This document shows positions 1-7,510 of a stretch of DNA of 64,000 nt, in pieces. Under the pieces are notes generated by a model. It did not search any database, was not told where the DNA came from, and saw only the letters and a list, made by a program, of their open reading frames with translations. Positions within the stretch are counted from its first letter, which is position 1. The number at the start of each line of letters is the position of its first letter. Origin of the DNA: Segatella albensis DSM 11370 = JCM 12258 (GTDB lineage Bacteria; Bacteroidota; Bacteroidia; Bacteroidales; Bacteroidaceae); the NCBI RefSeq assembly GCF_000426565.1, contig NZ_AUFP01000008.1, forward strand, positions 1-64,000, in the 5' to 3' direction. The position numbers and the translations under genes were made by a program.

Positions 1-578
1 CCCCGTCAATTATTGTCACACTCTCCTCACATTGTTTCAACACATCACACGATACGACTAAAAATCGGTCGATTTTGGGGCGAAAACGAAGAAAAACAAG
101 TCCGGAAAAGCAGAATTTATATCATTCAAAACAACTTTTGAACCCATTATGCGGTGTTTTTGAATTTTCAAAACCTATGATTTTAGAGATAGCCAACATA
201 GTCTTTTACCCAATTTTTTGGCCATAACATCCTCTATATAAGTGTTTTAACGTGTTTGTAAAGAAATATTCAAAATTCCCGAATTTTGAGGTAAAATCCC
301 GAAAATCGAGGATTTTTTTGATTTGATTTTGGCAAAATCGGGAGCAAAATGCGTGAAAACCGACATGAGTGATGTTTAGATTATCATATCTGTGTGTGCG
401 CTGCGATGAGTTCTCTTTATTAAAGTTTGTCATCTTTTAACATATTTTACACTCGCAAAAAACGCTTCACAGTATGTTTGATCATATCGACAACACAAAT
501 GGTGAGGAGCAGTGAGCGAAAAATGGCAGATGACAGTTAATTGAAAAGAGGAAATCATCCTAATCATGGTAATATAAA
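1..578. other. AT-rich non-coding stretch
   Basis: No convincing gene. The two minus-strand open frames here (206-433 and 430-657) have protein-unlike composition, match no family I know, and the second runs through the tRNA fragment at 606-664. The stretch lies outside the tRNA-bounded island described below and I see no clear promoter or repeat in it. Confidence 0.5.
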
Positions 579-608
579 AAAGCACTTGCGAGAAACTTGT
601 AAGTGCTT
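579..608 (-). terminator. Hairpin beside tRNA 3' fragment
   Basis: AAGCACTT and AAGTGCTT pair across a short loop, and on the minus strand the stem is followed by a T-rich run. The intact tRNA at 14662-14735 has an equivalent hairpin in the same position, so the terminator appears to belong to the duplicated tRNA flank. Confidence 0.5.
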
Positions 609-664
609 GATTTTTAGTGTGGACCAGCCAGGGCTTGAACCTGGGACCTCCAGACAATGAGTCT
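606..664 (-). pseudogene. Partial tRNA copy (3' half), possible att site
   Basis: This stretch matches 14648-14706 at 54 of 59 positions. It covers the 3' half of a tRNA (anticodon-arm end, T arm, acceptor 3' strand) plus about 14 bases of downstream flank. The 5' half is missing. Two differences in the T stem are compensatory (CCAGG/CCTGG against CCTGG/CCAGG), so the copy may come from a related tRNA gene rather than from simple decay. Orientation fits the distal direct repeat left when an element integrates into a tRNA 3' end: intact tRNA at 14.7 kb, island, partial copy here. Confidence 0.6.
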
Positions 665-756
665 ATAGGTATATGCGCGACTATAACTCATGCATCAATT
701 CTATAAACGACCGAATAAAATCGCCACAGATCACCGAAAAAGCTGAAAAACTATAG

Positions 757-835
757 CAGAAAGCATATAAAAATGTTAAATATTACATTTTTTATATCAG
801 AAAGCATGTAATTTGCAAACAATATTGTAATTTTG
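757..835 (+). promoter_or_regulatory. Putative hipBST promoter and HipB operator
   Basis: Just before hipB lie a direct repeat CAGAAAGCAT (757-766 and 798-807, 41 bp apart), an inverted repeat with arms AAAATGT/ACATTTT (770-791), a palindrome ACAATATTGT (819-828), and a Bacteroidota -7 type element TAATTTTG (828-835). Xre-type antitoxins usually repress their own operon through such repeats, so these are candidate HipB sites. A -33 element at the usual spacing was not found. Confidence 0.45.
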
Positions 836-857
836 TATTCGAAGTAATATAATTTAT

Positions 858-1061
858 ATGGAAAAGACAAAGTTATCAATGGTAGTAAAGGCATTGCGCA
901 AGGAATATGGACTTACGCAGGAAGATCTTGCCATGAAGTCTGGAGTAGGCTTATGCTTTGTACGCAATCTGGAACAAGGAAAGCCAACACTAAGAATGGA
1001 TAAGGTCAACCAGCTACTTGATTTGTTTAACTACGAACTGACAGCAACGAAAAAGCAATGA
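858..1061 (+). CDS. hipB: HipB-like antitoxin, Xre-family HTH
   Basis: A 67-residue protein that is nearly all helix-turn-helix: KALRKEYGLTQEDLAMKSGV forms the first helices and GLCFVRNLEQGKPTLRMDKV the recognition region, as in Xre/Cro and HipB proteins. It should bind operators upstream and, with its partners, hold the toxin inactive. It is the first gene of a three-gene set; its stop overlaps the start of the next gene by four bases (ATGA at 1058), which implies translational coupling. The short length without an extended C-terminal tail is normal for HipB of Bacteroidota. Function is assigned from the fold and the neighbours. Confidence 0.85.
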   Translation: MEKTKLSMVVKALRKEYGLTQEDLAMKSGVGLCFVRNLEQGKPTLRMDKVNQLLDLFNYELTATKKQ

Positions 1062-1390
1062 GACAAGCAGAAATATACCGAAAAGAAGTCCTTGCAGGTG
1101 TTCTGACGGAAGATGGTGGTGAATACCGCTTCTGTTATGATGAAGCGTACCTCAAACGTGGTGATGCGCTACCTATAAGTTTGACGCTCCCATTACAAAC
1201 GGAGGCATTTGTAAGTCCTGTATTATTTCCGTTCTTTGACGGACTGATACCAGAAGGATGGCTGCTTGATGTGGCACTTCGCAATACAGACATCAGCATT
1301 CTTGACCGTATGTCGCTATTATTGTTATGCTGTAAGGAGTGTATCGGTTCTGTCAGTGTTGTGCCGATAAATAAAGGAAGGAGGCGATAA
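1058..1390 (+). CDS. hipS: HipS-like protein (HipA N-terminal subdomain 1)
   Basis: 110 residues corresponding to the N-terminal subdomain of HipA kinases. Visible family features are the strand-rich start, SLTLPLQTEAFVSPVLFPFF and the signature FFDGLIPEGWLLD. In one-piece HipA this subdomain is fused to the kinase; here it is a separate gene, as in the HipBST systems, where HipS rather than HipB neutralises the kinase. It overlaps hipB by four bases and its stop shares one base with the hipT start, so the three are an obligate operon. That HipS is the antitoxin here is inferred from characterised HipBST systems. Confidence 0.85.
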   Translation: MRQAEIYRKEVLAGVLTEDGGEYRFCYDEAYLKRGDALPISLTLPLQTEAFVSPVLFPFFDGLIPEGWLLDVALRNTDISILDRMSLLLLCCKECIGSVSVVPINKGRRR

Positions 1391-2319
1391 TGTGTAAATG
1401 TCTGTATTGCTACAAGGAATTGGAAGAAGGTCAGAAAGACTTTCACCCAAGTTGCGCACGAAAGTTCTTCGGAACAAAAGATGTGCCATTGCTGGAGTAC
1501 AAACATGAAGATCTCGACCAATTAGCCGAGCAGGTGATTCGTGCTCAAACATCTCTAACAGGTGTTCAACCCAAATTGTCTCTGAACCTCGACAAACATG
1601 AAGGTTGTAGCCGACTGACCATCGTGGGACTTTGGGGTGACTATATCTTCAAGCCACAGACGGAGAGTTACGAGCTGTTGCCCGAAAACGAAGATTTAAC
1701 GATGCACCTTGCGGAAGCCGCAAAGATAAAAGTCGTGCCACATAGCCTTATCCGTCTTGCTGACGGAAAACTTGGCTACATCACAAGGCGTATTGACCGA
1801 ACCGAGAATGGCGAGAAGATAGACATGGAAGATATGTGTCAACTCACGCTGCATCCTACGGAATACAAATACAAAGGCTCGCATGAGCAGATAGCAAAGA
1901 CAATAATGCAATATAGCAGCACGCCCAAACTCGACCTCACGAATTACATGCAGTTGCTACTCTTCTGCTTTGTCACAGGCAACAACGATATGCACCTGAA
2001 GAACTTCTCGCTCTATCGTCCTTCTAAAGACTATCAACTCACTCCAGCTTATGACCTTCTCAATGTCGCCATAGCCAATCCCAAGGACAAAGAGGAGTTA
2101 GCACTTTCTCTTTCGGGAAGGAAAACGAAACTCCGTCTGGCAGACTTCCTGAACGCTGCAAAGACAATGGGACTGGAAGAAAAAGTAGTGCTTCGTCTCA
2201 TTGCAGGTCTTCATAAGGCATTCCCTAAATGGCAACAGCTTATAAAAGATTCCTTCCTCAGTGAAGAGCAAAAACAAGCGTATGAAGAACTTGTTGTTGC
2301 CCGACTGAATAGATTATAG
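1390..2319 (+). CDS. hipT: HipT-like serine/threonine kinase toxin
   Basis: 309-residue HipA-fold kinase without the N-terminal subdomain, which is encoded separately just upstream. It starts with a possible metal-binding cluster (C4, C7, H19, C22). The Gly-rich loop region is TSLTGVQPKLSL (54-65) with T54/S55 as possible autophosphorylation sites, ATP-contact lysine K88 in DYIFKPQ, the catalytic segment GNNDMHLKNFS with D200 and N205, and the metal-binding D222 in PAYDLLN. All key residues are present, so the toxin looks active. Known HipA/HipT kinases phosphorylate aminoacyl-tRNA synthetases (GltX, TrpS) and cause dormancy; the target here is unknown. Confidence 0.88.
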   Translation: MCKCLYCYKELEEGQKDFHPSCARKFFGTKDVPLLEYKHEDLDQLAEQVIRAQTSLTGVQPKLSLNLDKHEGCSRLTIVGLWGDYIFKPQTESYELLPENEDLTMHLAEAAKIKVVPHSLIRLADGKLGYITRRIDRTENGEKIDMEDMCQLTLHPTEYKYKGSHEQIAKTIMQYSSTPKLDLTNYMQLLLFCFVTGNNDMHLKNFSLYRPSKDYQLTPAYDLLNVAIANPKDKEELALSLSGRKTKLRLADFLNAAKTMGLEEKVVLRLIAGLHKAFPKWQQLIKDSFLSEEQKQAYEELVVARLNRL

Positions 2320-2329
2320 ACATTAATTC

Positions 2330-2348
2330 GAGTATGATTTTCATACTC
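2330..2348. terminator. Hairpin after hipT
   Basis: Perfect 8-bp stem GAGTATGA/TCATACTC around a TTT loop, 10 bases after the hipT stop. There is no T-run behind it, so it may protect the mRNA end rather than act as a full intrinsic terminator. Confidence 0.4.
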
Positions 2349-2399
2349 TACCCAAGTATGATAGTTAAAGATGCTCAAAGGCACTCATTTTTATGCGGA

Positions 2400-2727
2400 T
2401 AGATAGGAATACCTGAAATAAATAGAGTACCTTCTGCATCGCAGAACCACATTTCCACTACATCACCCGTTGCGACTGTGGTCATCCATGAACCACAAAA
2501 ACAATTTTGAAACCACAGCCGCTTCAGTCAGCAAGGGGGGGATGTTCGCCTATCTGTTCCTCCGTTTGCCTTGGTATCATCTCCAATGCTTCTTCACATT
2601 TTCTTGTTTCAAGCACTGGCTCATCATTATAATGGTGAGTATCTGTCTTGTCTCTGTTTTTCTGACTTGTATCATGGCTATCGACAATGTCAGGATGCAT
2701 CAGATGTACAACACTATTCTTATTCAC
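2400..2727 (-). other. Possible decayed coding remnant
   Basis: On the minus strand two adjacent frames read as protein-like sequence: a 67-residue frame (2727-2524) containing ETRKCEEALEMIPRQTEEQI, then a 36-residue frame (ending near 2386) containing GDVVEMWFCDAEGTLFISGI. They are separated by frame changes near a C7 tract at about 2534-2540. I do not recognise a family. It may be a worn fragment of an element gene. The plus-strand frames of the same region look non-coding. Confidence 0.25.
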
Positions 2728-2755
2728 TCAGGAATATAAAACAAAGAGGTTGCCT

Positions 2756-3062
2756 ATGACATCAAATAAAGGTAAAGTTCAGATCATCCACAGTTGATGG
2801 TAAGGAGTGAGGTCTCTATTTCCAGATTATCCATAATCGAGTAGTTCGTCAGCTGAATACTGATTATAAAGTATTTGCAGAGAAATGTGATGCAGAGTCT
2901 GAGGGCATTGTCATAAACGGCAATCGCTCAAACCTCATGCTTGGCATTCAGGAACGTCTGGCATGGGACGTGGCACGTCTGGGAAAGGTGGTCAGCATTT
3001 TGGAAAATGATTTTGGGATTGCTTTCTATGTTAAAATCCAAATATTTCGACCATTTTTTTAG
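2756..3062 (+). pseudogene. Tyrosine recombinase (integrase) N-terminal remnant
   Basis: Reading from 2763 gives KVKFRSSTVDGKE, a stop (TGA 2808-2810), then GLYFQIIHNRVVRQLNTDYK and later IQERLAWDVARL. This resembles the N-terminal part of Bacteroidota site-specific integrases (a start like KVKFRPSTVxGKEG, the QIIHxRxVRQ segment, the ExWDxxRL helix). The putative ATG (2756) is out of frame by one base. Similarity ends near 3030 and the catalytic domain is absent because the IS110 element begins there. The gene is dead twice over: a nonsense codon and truncation. It probably was the integrase of the surrounding island. The family call is from memory of related sequences. Confidence 0.6.
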
Positions 3063-3064
3063 GT

Positions 3065-4078
3065 TTATGCTGATATTTTATAATCCTTGTCGAAAAGCTG
3101 CTTGTTTCTGACCATGGCTGTCACAATGTGTACAAGTTTGTTCTTGACATTGTTAAGTACTATCTGCCTCTTTTTGCCCCTTTCTATAAGCCTTGAATAG
3201 TATGAGGCTATGACGGGATTGAATTTGGCGGCAGAAAGTGCAGCCTGAGACAGCATTGCCTTAATCTGCCTGTTTGCCATGTAGTGCACGTGTGGATCGG
3301 TATGCACGCTTGTTCCTGAATCCCTGCCGAATGGGGCTATTCCATAATAGCAGGCAATCTTCCTTGAGTCAAAGTTGAACCTGCGGAAATTATCGGTGTA
3401 AACCATCAGACATACGGCGTTCTGCGTTCCTATGCCAGGTATGGAGGTTACGATGGTGAAGACTTGTGCAAGTTCTTCATCTGAATCTATCAGCTCCGCA
3501 ATACGCTTGTCTATCTTGTTCAGTTCGGTAACGATATGCCGTCCGCTCTGGGAGATCATTGTCTTGACAGGTGACTTCTCCATGTTGAGTCTTTTCTCGC
3601 CTCTTCTGACTTGAAAACTGCATCTGTGTCTTACTACCATCTGTCTGTAGAGAAACAGTTCGCGGAGCTGCGACAGACTCTCGCTGAGAGGTTCATAAAC
3701 TATAGCCTTGTCATTGTTTCGCATTGCATATTCAGCAATCATGTTAGCATCGGTGCGGTCGGATTTAAGTCTCCTTATTCCAGATGCGTCCTTGATGCTT
3801 TTTGCATTCTCAAGCCACATGTCAAAGCCCCTTCCGTAGAGGAAGTTGCACAACGGCTTGCTGTAGTCGCCGGTATTCTCGCCGCAGAACAACCACAGTG
3901 ACGGTTCTGTCTCGTTTGAGCTCTCCTCAACCCATTTGACCAGCTGCTTGTAACCTGATACGGAGTTCTTGAACTCATTGAACAATCTCATGGAGGTTTC
4001 TGTCAGCCCCTCGGCAAAAATGATTGCCACATCAATTTTTTCTTTCGAAAAGTCAATTCCAATAAATAATTTTTTCAT
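3065..4078 (-). CDS. IS110-family DEDD transposase
   Basis: 337 residues, full length for the family. The N-terminal RuvC-like domain opens with LFIGIDFSKEKIDVAI (first acidic residue), then LFCGENTGDY and KSDRTDANMIAEYAM carry the further acidic positions. A coiled linker follows, and the C-terminal Tnp_20 domain shows TSIPGIGTQNA and IAPFGRDSGTSVH, where the serine is the expected nucleophile. Members catalyse RNA-guided, seamless insertion and excision using a bridge RNA from the element's own non-coding end. No frameshift or stop is visible, so it may be active. It disrupts the integrase gene just downstream. Confidence 0.9.
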   Translation of the reverse strand: MKKLFIGIDFSKEKIDVAIIFAEGLTETSMRLFNEFKNSVSGYKQLVKWVEESSNETEPSLWLFCGENTGDYSKPLCNFLYGRGFDMWLENAKSIKDASGIRRLKSDRTDANMIAEYAMRNNDKAIVYEPLSESLSQLRELFLYRQMVVRHRCSFQVRRGEKRLNMEKSPVKTMISQSGRHIVTELNKIDKRIAELIDSDEELAQVFTIVTSIPGIGTQNAVCLMVYTDNFRRFNFDSRKIACYYGIAPFGRDSGTSVHTDPHVHYMANRQIKAMLSQAALSAAKFNPVIASYYSRLIERGKKRQIVLNNVKNKLVHIVTAMVRNKQLFDKDYKISA

Positions 4079-4380
4079 ACTTTTGTATCTGTATTTTTAA
4101 AGAATTGGTCAATAGTTGTATGGACTAACACTCTAACGAGGCTCTATGCCGATAACTTTCTATCTTGTCTTTGCAACTATGTCGGGGAGGTCCTAAACAA
4201 TCTATAGACTCCGTTCTGGAAGATTGACTGGTTTACCTCTTCGACAGACCGATTCTTCCTTACAACGACAAAGGTAAGAAACTGTCTTGAATTGCTATTG
4301 TTTTTCTCGACCAATTTGCTTTCTTGGGCGGCTGAGCCGCAATCATCTGCAAACTTAGAGAAAATTGAATTCTATTTATA
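4079..4380 (-). ncRNA. Candidate bridge-RNA region of the IS110 element
   Basis: About 300 bp without an ORF lie directly upstream of the transposase start. In IS110-group elements this left end is transcribed as the bridge RNA, whose two loops pair with target and donor DNA. The position and length match. I could not derive loop structures by eye, so exact RNA ends are unknown. Confidence 0.35.
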
Positions 4381-4419
4381 TAAGGATAACTCTTATATGC
4401 GATTCAATTCACTCATTTA

Positions 4420-5025
4420 TTAATTAATACCTATGGCAACGCCACTCCAAACATAATGATTCGGAAGATTATTTCCGTTTGCATTAAATAAGGTTTCTGC
4501 CCCATTTGCAGGATCATACATGGTAAAACCATTTACTTCCCTTTTTACTGCAACCCAATGACCACCATTGTTAACTAATACCACAAAGTGGTTATAGTTT
4601 ATGTTCTGATCTTGCAATATGTCCTGCAAAGTAGGATTACTTCCATTAAAATTCAGAAGCTGAATGTGATTGTTATTAATTCTTACAGTCTCTTCAGGAA
4701 ACACGTTTGCGAAGGCTATATTTGCAGCTATCAGCAATGGCGTATTTACGAAGACTTCTGCTGCCATCCCAAGCTGATGTGCATAAATAGCTATACTTGA
4801 TGGCAAACTGATATGTGTGCCTCCGACTATAGATGCATCTACCAAAGCTTGTGAATTAGGTGCCAAACCAATTTGGACCACTTGTATCCCATGATATGTA
4901 TTCTCGGGTTGAGGCGGATTATGTACATTCAAGTCGAATAGAATAGCGTCCAATGCATAATCTCCACAACAATTGTTTGGGTTGGGTTGAAAACCAGTTT
5001 GAGCTAAATTAAAATTAAAAGGCAT
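4420..5025 (-). CDS. Putative papain-like cysteine peptidase
   Basis: 201 residues without signal peptide or membrane segment. The order of motifs fits a papain-like/C39-like fold: Q13...NNCCGDYAL with C20 (or C19) as nucleophile, GGHWVAVKREVNGF with H156, and MYDPANG with D171. No named family comes to mind. The protein is rich in Asn and the gene is AT-rich compared with the fimbrial genes nearby. It is divergent from a broken LytTR regulator, and two pairs of operator-like repeats lie in the shared 5' region. A processing peptidase, a toxin or an effector are all possible; the triad is read from sequence, the function is not known. Confidence 0.6.
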   Translation of the reverse strand: MPFNFNLAQTGFQPNPNNCCGDYALDAILFDLNVHNPPQPENTYHGIQVVQIGLAPNSQALVDASIVGGTHISLPSSIAIYAHQLGMAAEVFVNTPLLIAANIAFANVFPEETVRINNNHIQLLNFNGSNPTLQDILQDQNINYNHFVVLVNNGGHWVAVKREVNGFTMYDPANGAETLFNANGNNLPNHYVWSGVAIGIN

Positions 5026-5135
5026 ATTACTTGTTTTTTACTTTCTTACTCTATCTTAGGCTTTTCAGGAACCGCCTTGTTAATGGTAAGATTGCGATGC
5101 AAAGATACGGCGGTTTTTGGAGGGGAACAAGCGAT

Positions 5136-5223
5136 TTACATGAGGGGTGGACTGGCTTACATGAACGGTGAGAATAATGAAGAAAATTTAGCCTTTATGT
5201 AAGCCGAAAGGCTGTTCATGTAA
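5136..5223. promoter_or_regulatory. Two pairs of LytTR-type operator repeats
   Basis: TTACATGAGGGGTG (5136-5149) and TTACATGAACGGTG (5157-5170) are direct repeats 21 bp apart. A second pair in opposite orientation, TTTATGTAA (5194-5202) and TTCATGTAA (5215-5223), is also exactly 21 bp apart. A 21-bp period (9-bp site plus 12-bp gap) is the standard layout of LytTR sites such as those of AgrA. They sit between the peptidase gene and the LytTR remnant, so each pair probably served one of the two divergent promoters. Confidence 0.55.
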
Positions 5224-5336
5224 GTCGTGAGGTGGAGTGTTTCGTTGCCTTTAATTTTGCGTTCATTGTAGGCAGGTTTTGAGCATGCTTACAGAGTAAA
5301 CAACTGTTTAACAAAATTGAAATGCAAATGAAATAA

Positions 5337-5738
5337 GATGAACTTTTGGATTTTGGTGAAGACAGTAGGCAAAGGCCGTATGTAGTAAGTGACGGCTTCT
5401 TCGTGAAGACTGATGAGAAGTGGGAGAAGGTGAGGTATGACGAGATTCTGTGGGTGAGAGCCTTCGAGACGTGTTGTTGAGCGTAAGCGAAAAATGGGAG
5501 TGTCGTGTTCCTGACCGACGGGAAGAGCCTGATGGTGAACCATCGGCTGTGGAGAATTGAAGAGATACTACAGGAGCATCCGAACTTCGTGCGCATCAAC
5601 AGGTCGGAGATTGTTAATCTGGATGCTGTTGACGGCTTTGAGGGTAACTGCTACTACATCGGCAAGAATCCGCTCTATGCCACTGGCGACTATCGTCAGC
5701 GCATGGAAGGTGTCTTCGTCAAGGCAAAGCAGCAATGA
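5337..5738 (+). pseudogene. LytTR-domain regulator, broken by two stops
   Basis: A single frame of 134 codons reads as a LytTR DNA-binding domain: VVSDGFFVKTDEKWEKVRYD, EILWVRAFETCC, stops TGA (5478-5480) and TAA (5484-5486), then VVFLTDGKSLMVNH and NFVRINRSEIVNLDAVDGFE. The last segment is the family hallmark. There is no receiver domain in front (a stop closes the frame at 5334-5336), so it was either a stand-alone LytTR protein or a fragment. Only two codons separate the stops, which fall in a loop between strands. The remaining C-terminal piece (5505-5738) could be expressed from a GTG but would be half a domain. Confidence 0.7.
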
Positions 5739-5756
5739 CGTAAAGATACGAAAAAA

Positions 5757-5792
5757 CCGCCCGGGAGCCTTCTCATGAGGACTCTCGGGCGG
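5757..5792 (-). terminator. Intrinsic terminator
   Basis: GC-rich stem CCGCCCGGGAG/CTCTCGGGCGG with one wobble. On the minus strand it is followed by TTTTTT (5751-5756), so it terminates leftward transcription; it also lies just after the LytTR remnant and may act weakly in both directions. Confidence 0.6.
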
Positions 5793-6026
5793 CTTGGTCG
5801 TGCTTGCTATGGCCACGGGATGTGAGGGTTACTCTCACATCACGCTGTGTCATTGCCCTTACTGCCTGACCAGCCTGTGCCGTCAGACGGTATTGTGCCC
5901 AGCAAGAATCTGTGTCATTTGTTCAAAGAACACTTGAGCCGAATGCAGAGCCGAGCTTGCTCGTGCTATGCTGAGGCGATGGTGTTTTTCGGGCGAAGCC
6001 CAAAGAACACTATTTCCTTCTGTAAA
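5793..6026. other. Spacer without gene
   Basis: Between the two GC-rich terminators I see no supported gene. The short frames on both strands lack protein-like composition. Confidence 0.5.
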
Positions 6027-6077
6027 TGAAAAGGAGGGCGGCGTCGTCCGCGCCGTGGCTTTCGGGCCGCCCTCCTT
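6027..6077 (-). terminator. Terminator of the fimbrial operon
   Basis: Perfect 12-bp stem AAGGAGGGCGGC/GCCGCCCTCCTT, 60 bases after the last fimbrillin gene on the minus strand, followed by TTTTC in that direction. Confidence 0.65.
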
Positions 6078-6136
6078 GTGGTATCTACTGCCGCTCAAGC
6101 AGCTAAAATAGATAAATTGGTGAATCGATAAATGGG

Positions 6137-7441
6137 TTAGAAAGCGGAGATGAGCCTAGTATGGAAGTTCTCGGGAGATGACGGATTCGGGGCGAACTGG
6201 CCCCATCCATCCGCTTTAATGGCCCAAGCGACTGTCGTGGAAGCCATGATGTTGGACGTACTAGACCAATAGCGCACAGTTCCCATATTACTCCATCCTG
6301 TCACGCTGCTGCACTTAGTGTTGATGCAGTTGTAGCCAGTGCCGCCGCAAGCGGTCATGATTTCAGTCCACTGTTCCTTGCTGCCGATAGTGAAGGTACT
6401 GCCACCAGCGGTCACGCTGTAGCCGCAGGCGGTTGACCAGTTGCCTGAAGTAGAATAGTCGGTACACATGATGTAGTAACCGTTCGTAGCGCTGGTATAT
6501 ACCTTGGCGCAGTTGTAGCTGCCCATCGTAACAGACTCCACGGCGGCCGCCTGCTCCTCAGCCTGTCCTCCTGCGAGTGTCTCGCCGGTCCAGTCCTGTA
6601 CGGTGACGCTTGCCACCTCAATCCTGTTCTTACCTACTACGAGGTTGAAGGTGTAGCTGTTGCCTGCATTCAGTTCGGGGATGCCCTTCACGAGGAGGGT
6701 GTTGTATTCGCCGTCGGTCAGGCGGATGAAGCGGGCGCCGCTGTCACCATAGCCAGGCACTACGAGGGCGGTGTAGGTAGAGCCTTGACCACCGTTGCCC
6801 TGTGCGTATGGCTGGATTTCGGTGCTGCTGCCCGTGGGATTGCCGCTGGAGATGCCGCTGGCTTCGCTGTAGATGCTGACGTTGCTGACGGTCTTCTCGT
6901 CGTCATCGTACTGGCTGCCGAAGCCGCTGATGCGTACAATGACGCGCGCCATCTTGCGCTCCAGCTGCATCTGGATGTCGCCGCCGCCCTCGGGACGGGA
7001 AATCACCTGCTGGCGGGTCATGTAGTCGGCGAGGGCGATTTTGTCCACGCTGCTCTGGTCGGTGGGCAGGGTGAAGGCGGTCATCGACGTGCCGGTGGTC
7101 ACTGGATAGTAAGCCGAGAAGGTGAGCGTGGGCTGTGTCCAGAGGAGGAACTTGCCTGCCACGGTCTCTGTCCAAGTCTGGTTCTCGGTTGACGTACACT
7201 GGAAGATGACGGCCTCCTGGTCGTTGGTGCTGACGCTGATTTGGTCGCCTTGGTTGAACTGGCGCTGCGTGTCGTCGGTGGCGATGGCGTTGCTGCGGGT
7301 GGTCTGCAGCGAGCCTACGGAGACGTTGATGCCCACGGCGTTGGCGGGACGGGTGACGGTGAAGTCATCGTCGCTCTGGCAGCTGGCGAGGGTGCCCATG
7401 AGGGCGAGGGCTGCCATGGAAAGATATTTTGTTGCTTTCAT
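6137..7441 (-). CDS. Fimbrillin family lipoprotein with C-terminal DUF1566-like domain
   Basis: 434 residues. A lipoprotein signal ends in LMGTLASC (C21), then the fimbrillin-type beta domains: threonine-rich start, QGDQISVS, LTFSAYYPV, the lysine/arginine-bordered RKMARVIVRISGF, YTALVVPGYG, and NAGNSYTFNLVVGKNRIEV before VQDW. This matches FimA/Mfa-like pilin precursors that are lipidated, cut by an Arg-gingipain-like protease and assembled by strand exchange. The last ~130 residues (IGSKEQWTEIMTACGG, YWSSTS, AWAIKADG) look like a DUF1566 type module, which suggests a tip or adhesin subunit. It is the last gene of the operon. Confidence 0.8.
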   Translation of the reverse strand: MKATKYLSMAALALMGTLASCQSDDDFTVTRPANAVGINVSVGSLQTTRSNAIATDDTQRQFNQGDQISVSTNDQEAVIFQCTSTENQTWTETVAGKFLLWTQPTLTFSAYYPVTTGTSMTAFTLPTDQSSVDKIALADYMTRQQVISRPEGGGDIQMQLERKMARVIVRISGFGSQYDDDEKTVSNVSIYSEASGISSGNPTGSSTEIQPYAQGNGGQGSTYTALVVPGYGDSGARFIRLTDGEYNTLLVKGIPELNAGNSYTFNLVVGKNRIEVASVTVQDWTGETLAGGQAEEQAAAVESVTMGSYNCAKVYTSATNGYYIMCTDYSTSGNWSTACGYSVTAGGSTFTIGSKEQWTEIMTACGGTGYNCINTKCSSVTGWSNMGTVRYWSSTSNIMASTTVAWAIKADGWGQFAPNPSSPENFHTRLISAF

Positions 7442-7510
7442 ATTATCTTTTTATTGTTTTTATTGTTAATGATTGGGGCTGCGATAGTATCGCAGCTTAC
7501 TGGACATTTT

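Larger units (their letters stand above)
3031..4380 (-). mobile_element. IS110-family insertion sequence (edges approximate)
   Basis: One intact DEDD transposase gene with about 300 bp of non-coding DNA on its upstream side and under 40 bp downstream. No inverted repeats could be defined, as expected for the IS110 group. The element sits where the integrase remnant stops. The outer edges are set only by neighbouring features and may be off by tens of bases. Confidence 0.7.

Noticed and set aside
1135..1521. Minus-strand frame of 128 residues across hipS/hipT
   Set aside because: It is a shadow of the HipS and HipT frames, has no family features and no promoter.
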